Shown here in pieces: positions 52,426-61,822 of a stretch of 64,000 nt of DNA (the stretch's first letter is position 1; each line of letters opens with the position of its first letter). The notes under the pieces were generated by a model. It had not been told where the DNA came from, ran no database searches, and saw nothing but the letters and a program-made list of their open reading frames with translations. The position numbers and the translations under genes are program-made. Source of the stretch: Dyella ginsengisoli LA-4 (lineage in GTDB: Bacteria; Pseudomonadota; Gammaproteobacteria; Xanthomonadales; Rhodanobacteraceae); contig NZ_AMSF01000063.1 in assembly GCF_000334915.1 (NCBI RefSeq), positions 1-64,000 of the forward strand, in the 5' to 3' direction.

Positions 52426-54668
52426 TCCGGCTGTCGCGGCGCCGCTTCCTGCAGGTGCTGGCCGGCGCCACCGGGGCGCTGGTGGTGGGCATTCCGCTGG
52501 TCGATGCCGCCGATGCGCCGGTGCCCGCCGGCTGGCTCGGCGACCAGCTCTACGGCCTGGGCACCTACGTGCGCGTGGATGCCGATGGCAGCGTGCTGAT
52601 TGGCGCGCGCGACCCGGAAACCGGCACCGGTGCGGCGACCGCGCTGGCCCGCATCATCGCCGACGAGATGGACGCGGACTGGACGAGCGTGAAGGTGATC
52701 GCACTGGGGCCGGACACGACCCAGGTCGACGGCGCTACCCGCTTCGTCTACGGCCACCAGCTCGGCGGCACCGGCACCTCGGTGCCGACGGCGTGGAACG
52801 ACCTGCGCCCGGCCGGTGCGCTGGCCCGTTGGCTGCTGCTGCAGGCCGCTGCGCGCCAGCTCGGCGTGCCGGCGGACCAGTTGCGCTGCGAGGCCGGCCA
52901 CGTGATCGCCGGCGATGGCCGGCGGCTGGGCTACGGGGCGCTGGCCGAGGCCGCCGCGAAGATCGACCCACCCAAGGTACCCGTGCCGATCAAGACGCCG
53001 GACCGTTTCACCCTGATCGGCAAGGGCGCCGGCGATGCCGATGCGCGGGCCGTGGTCACCGGACAGGCCCGTTTCGGCATCGACCACGCCAACGACGACG
53101 CCCTGGTGGCCGTGCTGGCGCACTGTCCGTGGCCGGATGGCAGCCTGGACCGGATCGATACGACCAAGGCGTTGGCCGTCAAGGGCGTGCAGAAGGTCCT
53201 GCGCCTGGCGCCGGAAAAGGGCCAGGCACCGGGTACCACGCCGCGCTGCGCCGCCATCGCCGTGGTGGCGGAAAGCACCTGGGCGGCACTGCGCGGTCGC
53301 GCGGCGCTCGAACTGAAATGGAAACCCGGCGCGGCCGCGGGGGAGTCCACTGCTGCCATCGAGCAGCAGGCGCAGACCCTGCTCGCAGGCGACGACGCAC
53401 CCACCCTTCGCATGCGCAACGACGGCGACGTCGATGCCGCCAGCAAGAAAGCCGCCCGGCGCATCGAGGCCACCTACGTCCAGCCGTGGCTGGCGCATGC
53501 CACGGCCGAGCCGATGAACTGTTTCGCACGGATCGAGAAGGACCGCGCCGAGCTGGTCATTCCGACCCAGGCACCGCAGCAGGCACTGGCCGTGGTGCAG
53601 CGGCTCACTGGCCTGTCGCCGGCGCAGATCACCATCCGCATACCGCGCGTGGGCGGCGGCTACGGTCGCCGGCTCGACCACGATTACGTGGCCGAGGCGG
53701 TGATGCTGGGCAAGATGCTCGACAAACCGGTGCGGCTGCTGTGGACGCGCGAGGACGATCTCGCGCACGACTTCTACCGCTCCGGCAGCGTGCATGCGAT
53801 GCAGGCGATCATTGGCCGCAAGCGCCAGTTGCTGGCCTGGAGCCAGCGCTTCGCCACCGCACCGGCGCTGGCCGGCCGTGGCGTGCCGGAAGGCCGTCTG
53901 GGGACCGCCGAAGCCGATCCGGGCCATCTCCCGGCCGGCCTGGTGCCGAACTTCCGGCTGGACTGGTACGCGCTGCAGGCGGTCACCCCGCGCGGTCCGA
54001 TGCGCGGCATGCCCGATACGGCGCAGGCCTTCGCCGTGGAGAGCTTCATCGACGAGATCGCCCACGTGATGCGCGAGAACCCGCTGGACACCCGCCTGCG
54101 GGTGATCGGCGAGCCGCGCCAGCTGCCGCTGCCCGGCGGCGGTGCGCTGGACACCGGCCGGCTGGCCAACGTGCTGAAACTGGCCGCCGAGCGCATCGAC
54201 TGGCCGACCTGGCTGCACACCGTCAACGGCCTGGGCATCGCCGCCTGGTACATGGACGGCGCCTATGTCGCGCACGCGGTGGAAGCCTCGATGCAGGGCG
54301 AGCAGCTCACCATCGAGCGCGCGGTCTGCGTGGCCGACATCGGCCGTGCGATCAACCCCACCGGGCTGGAAGGCCAGCTTGCCGGCGCCACGCTCGACGC
54401 GCTCGGCCAGGCGCTGAACCAGGCGATCACCGTCAGGGATGGCCAGGTGCAGCAACGGGACTGGAGCGCCTACGGCCTGGCCGGCATGGCGCAATTGCCG
54501 AATGCGGTGGAAGTCGTGGTGATCGCGGACAATGACCGGCCGCCCGCCGGCGCCAGCTTCCTGGCCATGCCGACCGCCGCACCGGCGCTCGCCAACGCGG
54601 TATTCCGCGCCACCGCGGTACGCGTGCGCCGGTTGCCGCTGATGAAGGAACTGCTGCGGCTGCTCTGA
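52422..54668 (+). CDS. Isoquinoline 1-oxidoreductase beta-like molybdopterin subunit, Tat-exported
   Basis: A 748-residue homologue of the large molybdopterin-cytosine-dinucleotide subunit (IorB family) of periplasmic aldehyde/N-heterocycle hydroxylases. The twin-arginine signal is SRRRFLQVLAG. Family landmarks remain: IPTQAPQ, RVGGGYGRRLDHDYVAEAV, RGPMRGMPDTAQAFAVESFIDE. The C-terminal active-site segment, normally a GVGEP-type motif with the catalytic Glu before a PALANAIF helix, reads ASFLAMPTAAPALANAVF, so that Glu seems lost. It overlaps the alpha subunit by 4 bases (ATGA). Together with the cluster-less alpha subunit this implies an altered or dead enzyme. The Glu loss rests on eye alignment. 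Confidence 0.88.
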   Translation: MIRLSRRRFLQVLAGATGALVVGIPLVDAADAPVPAGWLGDQLYGLGTYVRVDADGSVLIGARDPETGTGAATALARIIADEMDADWTSVKVIALGPDTTQVDGATRFVYGHQLGGTGTSVPTAWNDLRPAGALARWLLLQAAARQLGVPADQLRCEAGHVIAGDGRRLGYGALAEAAAKIDPPKVPVPIKTPDRFTLIGKGAGDADARAVVTGQARFGIDHANDDALVAVLAHCPWPDGSLDRIDTTKALAVKGVQKVLRLAPEKGQAPGTTPRCAAIAVVAESTWAALRGRAALELKWKPGAAAGESTAAIEQQAQTLLAGDDAPTLRMRNDGDVDAASKKAARRIEATYVQPWLAHATAEPMNCFARIEKDRAELVIPTQAPQQALAVVQRLTGLSPAQITIRIPRVGGGYGRRLDHDYVAEAVMLGKMLDKPVRLLWTREDDLAHDFYRSGSVHAMQAIIGRKRQLLAWSQRFATAPALAGRGVPEGRLGTAEADPGHLPAGLVPNFRLDWYALQAVTPRGPMRGMPDTAQAFAVESFIDEIAHVMRENPLDTRLRVIGEPRQLPLPGGGALDTGRLANVLKLAAERIDWPTWLHTVNGLGIAAWYMDGAYVAHAVEASMQGEQLTIERAVCVADIGRAINPTGLEGQLAGATLDALGQALNQAITVRDGQVQQRDWSAYGLAGMAQLPNAVEVVVIADNDRPPAGASFLAMPTAAPALANAVFRATAVRVRRLPLMKELLRLL

Positions 54669-54719
54669 GCGCAGAAGGCCGCAGGCATCGGAAGGAGCGT
54701 CGCGCGCGTATCCAGGCGC

Positions 54720-56255
54720 ATGCCTTTACGTTCCCTTGTCTGGTTCAAGCGCGACCTGCGCCTGCGTGACCACGCGCCGCTGGCCACCGCCGCACGGGCC
54801 GACGCGGCGGCGGCGGTCTACCTGATCGAGCCGGACTGGCTGGCCAGCCCGGAGGGTTCGTCGGCCCACGTCGCGTTCGCACTGGAGGGCCTGGCACAAC
54901 TGCGACGGGCACTGGCCGCCCGCGGCCTGCCGCTGCTGGTCGAGGTGGGCGAGGCGTGCAGCGTGTTCGACCGCCTGCGCGCGCGTTTCCCCTTCGACGA
55001 GCTGCTCAGTCACGAGGAAACCGGCTCCGGCTGGAGCTACCGTCGCGACCAGGCGGTAGCTGCGTGGTGCCGGCGCCGCGGCGTGGCCTGGACGGAGTTT
55101 CCCCAGACCGGCGCGGTGCGCCGTCTGCGCTCGCGCGATGGCTGGGCCCGGCGCTGGCAGGCACGGATGGATGCCCCGCAGATCCCCACGCCCGCGGGCT
55201 TCCGCGGTGAAGCGTGTCTCGAGGCGCACGATCTGCCCGATCTCGCCCGGCTTGGCCTGCCACCGCACGGCAAGCAGTTGCAGATGGCCGGCGAGGCCAC
55301 GGCAGAGGCGACGCTCGCCAGCTTCCTCGCCCACCGCGGCCACGACTACCTCAAGTCGATCTCCAGTCCGCTGCGCGCCGAGCGCGGCGGCAGCCGGCTC
55401 AGCCCCTACCTCGCCTTCGGCATGCTGTCGATGCGCCAGGTGCACCAGGCCACCGTGGCGACCCTTGCAACCCGGGACGACACCGATGTGCGCCGCGCCC
55501 TGCGCGGTTTCGCCGGGCGGCTGCGCTGGCACTGCCACTTCATGCAAAAGCTGGAGAGCCAGCCGTCGCTGGAGTTCCGCAACCTGGCCCGGGCGACCGA
55601 CGGCCTGCGCGAGGGCGAATTCGACCGCGAGCGCTTCGAGGCGTGGTGCGCCGGCGCCACCGGCTACCCGATGGTCGACGCCTGCATGCGCTCGCTGCGC
55701 GCCACCGGCTGGCTCAACTTCCGGATGCGGGCGATGCTGGTGAGTTTCGCCGCCTACCACCTGTGGCTGCACTGGCGCGAACCGGGGCTGTTCCTGGCGC
55801 GCCAGTTCCTCGATTACGAGGCGGGCATCCACTGGAGCCAGATGCAGATGCAGAGCGGCACCACCGGCATCAACACGCTGCGCATGTACTCGCCGGCGAA
55901 GCAGGCGCGCGACCACGATCCGGGCGGCCATTTCATCCGCCGTTGGCTGCCGGAACTCGCGCACGTGCCGCTGCCGCTGCTGGCCGAGCCGTGGCGGATG
56001 GACCCGGCGCAGCAGCGCGCGGCCGGCTGCGTGATCGGCCGCGACTATCCAGCCCCGTTGGTGGAGGAGAAGGTCGCCCTGGCCAGCGCCCGCGAACGGC
56101 TGTACGCCGTGCGCCGCGATCCGCGCGCCCGCGCGGAGGCCGACGCGATCCAGGGCCGCCACGGTTCCCGCCGCAGCGGCCTGCCCACCAGCACCCGGCG
56201 GCGTCGCCGCGCCGCGCCGCCATCGCCGTCACCACAGGCCGACCTGTTCGAATGA
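54720..56255 (+). CDS. Cryptochrome/photolyase family protein
   Basis: A 511-residue flavoprotein. The N-terminal alpha/beta antenna domain starts LVWFKRDLRLRDHAPL; the C-terminal FAD domain has GYPMVDACMRSLRATGWLNFRMRAM, LDYEAGIHWSQMQMQSGTTGINT and KQARDHDPGGHFIRRWLPEL. This full-length photolyase uses blue light to repair pyrimidine dimers or acts as a photoreceptor; the DNA-lesion type is not readable. A basic, Ser/Pro-rich tail (RRRRRAAPPSPSP) is unusual. Its stop overlaps the next start by 4 bases. Confidence 0.93.
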   Translation: MPLRSLVWFKRDLRLRDHAPLATAARADAAAAVYLIEPDWLASPEGSSAHVAFALEGLAQLRRALAARGLPLLVEVGEACSVFDRLRARFPFDELLSHEETGSGWSYRRDQAVAAWCRRRGVAWTEFPQTGAVRRLRSRDGWARRWQARMDAPQIPTPAGFRGEACLEAHDLPDLARLGLPPHGKQLQMAGEATAEATLASFLAHRGHDYLKSISSPLRAERGGSRLSPYLAFGMLSMRQVHQATVATLATRDDTDVRRALRGFAGRLRWHCHFMQKLESQPSLEFRNLARATDGLREGEFDRERFEAWCAGATGYPMVDACMRSLRATGWLNFRMRAMLVSFAAYHLWLHWREPGLFLARQFLDYEAGIHWSQMQMQSGTTGINTLRMYSPAKQARDHDPGGHFIRRWLPELAHVPLPLLAEPWRMDPAQQRAAGCVIGRDYPAPLVEEKVALASARERLYAVRRDPRARAEADAIQGRHGSRRSGLPTSTRRRRRAAPPSPSPQADLFE

Positions 56256-57421
56256 CCCCCGACGACTTCCCGCCCACCCGCGAAGCCGCCCTCGCCCGGC
56301 TCGCCGCGGTGCGTCCAGCCGACTACGCGCGCAGCCGCAACGCCCTCGACGGCGCAGTTACCCGGCTTTCGCCCTATCTCACCCACGGTGTGCTCACGCT
56401 GCCGGAAGCCCACGCCGGGATCGCCGCCCGCCATCGGCTGGAGCCGCAGCACAAGCTGGTCTACGAGTTCGGCTGGCGCGAGTACTTCCATCACGTCTGG
56501 GAGCGTCGTGGCGAGGCGATCCTCGACTCGCTGCACGCCGGCCCGCTGCCGGACTCCACCTATGCGGACACCCTTCCCGCGGACATCCGCCAGGGCCGCA
56601 CCGGCGTGCCGGCGATCGACCGCGCGGTGGCCACGCTGTACGCCACCGGCTACCTGCACAACCACGCCCGCATGTGGCTGGCCAGCTACGTGGTGCACCT
56701 GCGCAAGGTGCACTGGCGTGCCGGCGCGGACTGGCTCTACGGGCACCTGCTGGACGGCGACCTCGCCAGCAACCACCTGAGCTGGCAGTGGGTGGCCGGC
56801 ACCGGCAGCCACAAGCCCTACCTGTTCAACGCGGCCAACGTGGCGAAATACGCCCCGCGTGACTGGCACAGCACCGGCACCGCGATCGACTGCAGCTACG
56901 AGGCACTGGACCGGATCGCCCGTGATCCCTCGGCGGCAGCCGCCGAAACCCGCGACGATGCGCAGGGCGAGGACGAACCGCCACTGCTCGACGGCCCATC
57001 CGCCGCGTGTGGCCACGGCGCGCCCGACCCCGCCGCCGTGCACGGGCGCGACGTGTGGCTGGTGCATCCGTGGGCGCTGCGCGCGGCACCGGCGGACCTG
57101 CCGGGGGACGCCCTCCCCGTGGCCGTGGCAATTGACGACTGGCACCGGCGCTGGCCATGGTCGGCGCGGCGCTGGGCGTTTGTCGCCGAACGGCAGCGTT
57201 CGCTGGCGCCGTTGCGCTGGCTGGCTCCCGCTCCGCAGCTGGTCGCCGCGCTGGCCGGCGCGCAAAGCGTGCATGCCGTCGACGATCCGCACCTGCGCCA
57301 GGCGCTCGGCCCGGCCGGAACGAGGATTCAGTGGCACCCCGTCCCGCGGCTGTTCACTCCGGTGGCGGGCACCTGCGGCAGCTTTTCGCAGTGGTGGCGA
57401 CGCACCCGGCTGGCCGGCTGA
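56252..57421 (+). CDS. Short photolyase-like protein, FAD-domain only plus C-terminal extension
   Basis: A 389-residue protein beginning directly in the photolyase FAD-binding domain (ALDGAVTRLSPYLTHGVLT, EFGWREYFHHVWERRG, GYLHNHARMWLASYVVHL, DGDLASNHLSWQWVAGTGSHKPYLFNA). It has no N-terminal antenna domain. After the FAD domain comes a region (about 265-389, DVWLVHPWALR...PVAVAIDDW...ARRWAFVAERQRSL) whose strand-helix pattern resembles a reduced photolyase alpha/beta domain moved to the C-terminus; that is an inference. It overlaps the full-length photolyase gene by 4 bases (ATGA) and so must be co-translated with it. Confidence 0.85.
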   Translation: MTPDDFPPTREAALARLAAVRPADYARSRNALDGAVTRLSPYLTHGVLTLPEAHAGIAARHRLEPQHKLVYEFGWREYFHHVWERRGEAILDSLHAGPLPDSTYADTLPADIRQGRTGVPAIDRAVATLYATGYLHNHARMWLASYVVHLRKVHWRAGADWLYGHLLDGDLASNHLSWQWVAGTGSHKPYLFNAANVAKYAPRDWHSTGTAIDCSYEALDRIARDPSAAAAETRDDAQGEDEPPLLDGPSAACGHGAPDPAAVHGRDVWLVHPWALRAAPADLPGDALPVAVAIDDWHRRWPWSARRWAFVAERQRSLAPLRWLAPAPQLVAALAGAQSVHAVDDPHLRQALGPAGTRIQWHPVPRLFTPVAGTCGSFSQWWRRTRLAG

Positions 57422-57548
57422 GCGTACTCACGATCCGACCACGTTTCCATTGCGTACAATCCAATCGCTTGAAATACGAATGGCGCTCCCCAGCTGCCAT
57501 GCAGCGCAATCGCGCCACGTCTTTTCCACCCCATCCCGAGGAGTTCCC

Positions 57549-58643
57549 ATGACCGACCGCCCGGCCGACGTTTCCGTGTTGTTCCAGCCGATCACCGTCG
57601 GCGACCTGAAGCTGCCCAACCGCATCGTGATGGCTCCGCTCACCCGCAACCGCGCGGGCGAGGGCAACACCGCGGGCGCGCTGCAGGCCACCTACTACAG
57701 CCAGCGCGCCAGCGCCGGCCTGATCATCGCCGAGGCCACCCAGGTGGTGCCCGAGGGCCAGGGCTACATCGCCACCCCCGGCATCCATTCGGACGCCCAG
57801 GTGGCCAGCTGGAAGGAAGTGACCGACGCCGTGCATGCGGCCGGCGGCCGCATCGTGCTGCAGCTGTGGCACGTGGGGCGCATCTCGCACACCTCGCTGC
57901 AGCCCGGCGGCAAGGCGCCGGTGGCGCCGTCGGCGATCCGCGCCGACGCCAAGGTGTTCACCACCGAGGGCTTCAGCGACGTCTCCGAACCGCGTGCGCT
58001 GGAGCTGACGGAGATCCCCGCGCTGATCGACAGCTACCGCATCGCCGCGCGCCGCGCGATCGAGGCCGGCTTCGACGGCGTCGAGGTGCATGGCGCCAAC
58101 GGCTACCTGATCGACCAGTTCCTGCGCGACAAGACCAACCGGCGTACGGATGCCTACGGCGGCAGCATCGAGAACCGCACGCGCCTGCTGTTCGAGGTGT
58201 GCGAGGCGGTGGCGAAAGAGATCGGCGCCGGCCGCACCGGCGTGCGCCTGTCGCCGCTGACCCCGTTCGGCGACATCGCCGACAGCGATCCGCAGGCGCT
58301 GTTCAACCGCGCGGTGGAGCGGCTGGCCACGCTGGACCTGGCTTTCATCCACGTGATCGAGGGCGAGACCGGCGGCAACCGCGAGCCGCAGCCGTTCGAC
58401 TACGCCGCGATGCGCCGCCCGTTCAAGGGCGCCTGGATCGTCAACAACGGCTACGACCGCGCCATGGCGATCGAGGCGGTGGCCAGCGGCAAGGCCGACC
58501 TGGTGGCGTTCGGCCGCGCCTTCATCGCCAACCCCGACCTGCCGCGCCGGCTGCGCGAGGATGCGCCGCTCAACCCGCTGGACGGCGACACGCTCTACGG
58601 CGGTGGCTCGAAGGGCTACACCGACTACCCGGCACTGGCCTGA
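57549..58643 (+). CDS. nemA: Old Yellow Enzyme, NADPH-dependent flavin oxidoreductase (NemA type)
   Basis: A 364-residue FMN TIM-barrel ene-reductase (E. coli NemA is 365). Seen are the N-terminal LPNRIVMAPLTRNRA, QLWHVGRISH, VEVHGANGYLIDQFL with the His/Asn substrate pair, and the C-terminal FMN phosphate-binding LVAFGRAFIANPDLP. It reduces electrophilic alkenes, nitro-compounds and quinones. The start codon at 57549 follows GAGTTCCC. The redox regulator and ChaC genes come next on the same strand. Confidence 0.94.
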   Translation: MTDRPADVSVLFQPITVGDLKLPNRIVMAPLTRNRAGEGNTAGALQATYYSQRASAGLIIAEATQVVPEGQGYIATPGIHSDAQVASWKEVTDAVHAAGGRIVLQLWHVGRISHTSLQPGGKAPVAPSAIRADAKVFTTEGFSDVSEPRALELTEIPALIDSYRIAARRAIEAGFDGVEVHGANGYLIDQFLRDKTNRRTDAYGGSIENRTRLLFEVCEAVAKEIGAGRTGVRLSPLTPFGDIADSDPQALFNRAVERLATLDLAFIHVIEGETGGNREPQPFDYAAMRRPFKGAWIVNNGYDRAMAIEAVASGKADLVAFGRAFIANPDLPRRLREDAPLNPLDGDTLYGGGSKGYTDYPALA

Positions 58644-58709
58644 CCGCCGGCGGCGCGGACCGGTCGCCACGACTTGTCCGCGCCGCCGGTCTGGGCCACC
58701 CTGCCGCCC

Positions 58710-59183
58710 ATGCCACGCCGTCCCACCCCGCCCATGCCGGATCCGCAGCCCTCGCTGTGCCTCAAGCAGCAGCTGTGCTTCGCACTCTACGCAGCGAGCA
58801 ACCGGATGACCCGGTTGGCCCGTCCCATGCTCGACGAACTGGGACTGACCTATCCGCAGTACCTGGTGATGCTGGTGCTGTGGGAACACCGCACGCGCAC
58901 CGTCGGCGAGATCGGCGAGGCACTGCTGCTGGATTCGGGCACGCTCACCCCGCTGCTCAAGCGGATGGAGGCGAACGGCCTGCTTGCCCGCCGGCGCGAC
59001 CCCGAGGACGAGCGCCGCGTGCGCATCACACTGTCGCCGCGCGGCCGCGCGCTGAAACAGCGGGCGGCCGGCCTGCCTTCGTACATGCGCTGCCAGGTCG
59101 AGCTGCCGCCGGCCCGCATGGATCAGCTCCGCGACCAGTTGCTGGCGCTGGTGGAGGCGATCCACCCGCACGCCGCCGACTGA
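58710..59183 (+). CDS. OhrR-type MarR-family peroxide-sensing repressor
   Basis: A 157-residue winged-helix regulator. The segment LKQQLCFALYAASNRMTRLARPMLDELGLTYPQYLVMLVLWE is characteristic of OhrR, with the peroxidatic Cys in QLCFALY (Cys23 from this start), oxidised by organic hydroperoxides to release DNA. The wing RRRDPEDERRVRITLSPRG is normal. Family members repress ohr; no ohr gene is seen here, and the neighbour is an Old Yellow Enzyme gene. The start may instead be the ATG at 58734. Role in controlling the OYE gene is inferred from adjacency. Confidence 0.88.
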   Translation: MPRRPTPPMPDPQPSLCLKQQLCFALYAASNRMTRLARPMLDELGLTYPQYLVMLVLWEHRTRTVGEIGEALLLDSGTLTPLLKRMEANGLLARRRDPEDERRVRITLSPRGRALKQRAAGLPSYMRCQVELPPARMDQLRDQLLALVEAIHPHAAD

Positions 59184-59202
59184 CCATCCACACCTGCCGC
59201 CC

Positions 59203-59769
59203 ATGCTGGATACCACCCTGGCCAACCGACACCGGACCGAGCTGCTCGACCGCGACAGCATCTGGCTGTTCGGCTACGGATCGATCCTCTACAAGACCGG
59301 CTTCGACTGCCTGGAGCAGCACCCGGCGACGCTGCATGGCTGGGCGCGGCGCTTCTGGCAGGGCTCGCACGACCACCGCGGCACGCCCGAGGCGCCGGGC
59401 CGGGTGGTCACGCTTGTCCGCGAGGCCGGCGCGCGCTGCCTGGGCCTGGCTTTCCGCATCCGCCCGGCCACGCTCGCAGCCCTCGACGTGCGCGAGAAAA
59501 ACGGCTACCTACGCGAGACCGTCGAACTCGAAATGGACGGCGGCAGCCCGGCCAGTGCCGTCACCTACATTGCCCCTCCCGGCAACGGCGCCTGGCTGGG
59601 TCCGGCGCCCGAACCGGTGATCGCCCGCCAGATCGCAGACGCCGCAGGCCCCAGCGGTCCCAACCGCGACTACCTGCTCGGACTCGCCGCGTCGCTGCGC
59701 TCGCTCGGTGCCGACGATCCCCACGTGTTCGCGCTGGAAAGCGCCATGCTCGCACTGCGCACGCGCTGA
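59203..59769 (+). CDS. chaC: Gamma-glutamylcyclotransferase ChaC (glutathione-degrading)
   Basis: A 188-residue ChaC-family protein that splits glutathione to 5-oxoproline and Cys-Gly. The family fingerprint FGYGSILYK is near residue 23, and the catalytic Glu lies in DVREKNGYL. Family members are 200-230 residues, so this is near the short end but complete. It lies 19 bases after the OhrR-type gene, so it is likely cotranscribed with it, linking thiol turnover to the redox regulator. Confidence 0.9.
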   Translation: MLDTTLANRHRTELLDRDSIWLFGYGSILYKTGFDCLEQHPATLHGWARRFWQGSHDHRGTPEAPGRVVTLVREAGARCLGLAFRIRPATLAALDVREKNGYLRETVELEMDGGSPASAVTYIAPPGNGAWLGPAPEPVIARQIADAAGPSGPNRDYLLGLAASLRSLGADDPHVFALESAMLALRTR

Positions 59770-59773
59770 CCCG

Positions 59774-61783
59774 TCAGTGCACCGGCTGGAACTGGTCGCT
59801 GGCCGGCACCCAGCTGGACGAACTGGTCCGCGCCGGCAACGGCACCGGACGGGTAGGCGCCAGCGGATCGGCGCATCCCGGTGGCAGCGGCGCGCCGGCC
59901 ACGCGGGCGCTGGCGCACTGCACGGTGTTGTCCAGCCGGATCGGGGTGACCGGTGCAGGCGCTTCAACGGTGGCGGGCGCAGGCGGGGGCGGCGCCAGTG
60001 GCGTGGCCGGCAGGTTGAGCCGGTCGTAGATCGCCTGCTCCAGCGGTTTGGGCGGCGGGTCGGGGTTGTGGCAGCCGAGCAGCGCCATCGGGAACAGCGG
60101 CATCGCCGCGCACTCGATACGCACGCCGCGCGGCAGATGGAAGGTGTGTTTGACCGTGGTCTTCTCCACCGCGTGGCGCAGCGCGCTGTCGATCGAACTC
60201 TCGCCCTCCGGCGCCCAGTCCTGCTCGAAGCGGGTCGGCCGGTAGCCGATGTCCGGCGCGCGGTGTCGCATGATCTGCGTATCGCCGTGCGGCTTGAGCT
60301 GGATGTACTGGCCCAGTGCGGGGTTGCCCTCGATGCCATGGTCGGCACCCTGCGCCGAGCTTCCCTGCGCCGGCGCGCCGGGCGCCCTGCCCGCTCCCTG
60401 CCCGGGCGCCGGCAGCACGATGCTTCCGTCCCTGCCGATCAGCAGCGGCGCTGGCTTCCCCTGTGGCGACCCCGGCGCGGCGGTGTCGCTGCCTTGCGGC
60501 GCGGCATCCGGGGCGGAGCTGACGTCGGGCGGGCCCTCCCGCGTGGCGCTGGCGGGCGAATCTGCCTCGGCCGGGGCGGGTGCGCTTGCGGCGGTCGTCT
60601 TCGCTGCCGACGCCGAAGCCGGCGTGCTCGTCGGCTTCGGCGCCGCCTCGGCAGGCGCCGGCGACAATTCCGGCCGGGCGACGGTCACCGCGACTTTCGC
60701 CGCCGGCGGCTCCACCTGCGGAGCGGCGAACGCCGGGGGTGTCGGTCGATCGCTCAGCGTGGGTGCCCTGGGCGCCACCGGCACCGCGGCCAGTTCCGGC
60801 TCCTCGGCTGGGGCGACGGCGATCGCTGGGGCCTGGATCGATGGACGCTGCACGGCCACCACCGGACCCGGCGGCGTCAACTGCGGCGTGAGGTTCACCG
60901 TCGGCGCGGCCTGGGCCGGCAGCGGCACCGGCGACAGATCCGGGGCCGGCGGCGCGGCAGTTACCTCGGGGCGGGCCACGACCAGGCTGGCCGGTGCGGG
61001 GCTCGCCGGCACGCGGGTATCCAACGCCAGCGTGGGCGGCGCCAGCGTCGGCGGAGACTGCGGCGGCAGCTCCGGCATCGCCAGCGAAGCGGGCGGCGGA
61101 ATCGGCCGATTGCCCTCCAGCTGAGGCTTGCGCGGTGGCTCCGGCTGGAATTTCGGCGGCACCGGCTTGGCCATCGGCGGGCTGTCGAGCGTGACCGTGG
61201 GCGGCTCGCCGGCCAATGGCACCGGCTGCAGATCCGGTGTCGGTACCGGCGCCGGCTTCGGCACGGATACCGGCGGCGGTCTGGCGGCGACGACCTTGTC
61301 CGGGCGGGGAACCGCCGTGCGCTTTACGGCGTCGATCACCGGCGGCTCGATCGATGGCACCGGCAGCGGGCTCGGTGCCGGTACCGCCGGCAAGGCCGGC
61401 GATGCGGCGCGGGCCACGCGCAACGCGCCACTGCTGACCGTGCCGCGATGCACCGGCCCGACCTTCTTCGGCAACGCGCCGAGCGGCGGCGGCGGCGGGG
61501 GCGGCGGCTCGTCCTTGTGCTTCTCGATGAACCGCACCTGCAGTGCTTCGCCGGGCTGTTCGGGAGGGAGCTCGGGCACGTACACCGGACCCAGCACCAC
61601 CCCGAGCAGGAAGCCGAAGTGCACGCACAGGCTGGCCACCAGCGCGATCACGCGCAGCCAGCGGTCACGCGGCCTCTGCCGGGTGCGCCGACGGTACACG
61701 CGCGCCTGTTCGGCCGCTTCGCGTGGCGACTGCAGCAGGACGATGGCGCGAGGGACGTCGCGATCCGGGGACGGGGGCGGCAT
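59774..61783 (-). CDS. Proline-rich membrane-anchored repetitive protein, paralogue A
   Basis: A 669-residue protein. A short cytoplasmic N-terminus is followed by one membrane segment (WLRVIALVASLCVHFGFLLGVV), then about 400 residues of Pro/Ala-rich low-complexity sequence, as in TonB-like energy transducers, and a C-terminal globular region (about 490-600; YIQLKPHGDTQIMRHRAPDIGYRPTRFEQ and LPRGVRIECAAMPL) with two Cys. No TonB C-terminal YP motif is evident. The C-terminal region is shared with the protein at 61823-62935. 'Transmembrane repetitive protein' is a label used in xanthomonads; the function is unknown. The ATG at 61783 is preferred. Confidence 0.82.
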   Translation of the reverse strand: MPPPSPDRDVPRAIVLLQSPREAAEQARVYRRRTRQRPRDRWLRVIALVASLCVHFGFLLGVVLGPVYVPELPPEQPGEALQVRFIEKHKDEPPPPPPPPLGALPKKVGPVHRGTVSSGALRVARAASPALPAVPAPSPLPVPSIEPPVIDAVKRTAVPRPDKVVAARPPPVSVPKPAPVPTPDLQPVPLAGEPPTVTLDSPPMAKPVPPKFQPEPPRKPQLEGNRPIPPPASLAMPELPPQSPPTLAPPTLALDTRVPASPAPASLVVARPEVTAAPPAPDLSPVPLPAQAAPTVNLTPQLTPPGPVVAVQRPSIQAPAIAVAPAEEPELAAVPVAPRAPTLSDRPTPPAFAAPQVEPPAAKVAVTVARPELSPAPAEAAPKPTSTPASASAAKTTAASAPAPAEADSPASATREGPPDVSSAPDAAPQGSDTAAPGSPQGKPAPLLIGRDGSIVLPAPGQGAGRAPGAPAQGSSAQGADHGIEGNPALGQYIQLKPHGDTQIMRHRAPDIGYRPTRFEQDWAPEGESSIDSALRHAVEKTTVKHTFHLPRGVRIECAAMPLFPMALLGCHNPDPPPKPLEQAIYDRLNLPATPLAPPPPAPATVEAPAPVTPIRLDNTVQCASARVAGAPLPPGCADPLAPTRPVPLPARTSSSSWVPASDQFQPVH

Positions 61784-61822
61784 GCCGGAAGTGTAACGGC
61801 CCACAGGCGACCGGCGATGCGC

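Noticed and set aside
59774-61783. TonB or TolA energy transducer
   Set aside because: Membrane anchor plus Pro-rich linker fit, but no TonB C-terminal domain or exbB/exbD neighbours; named by features only.
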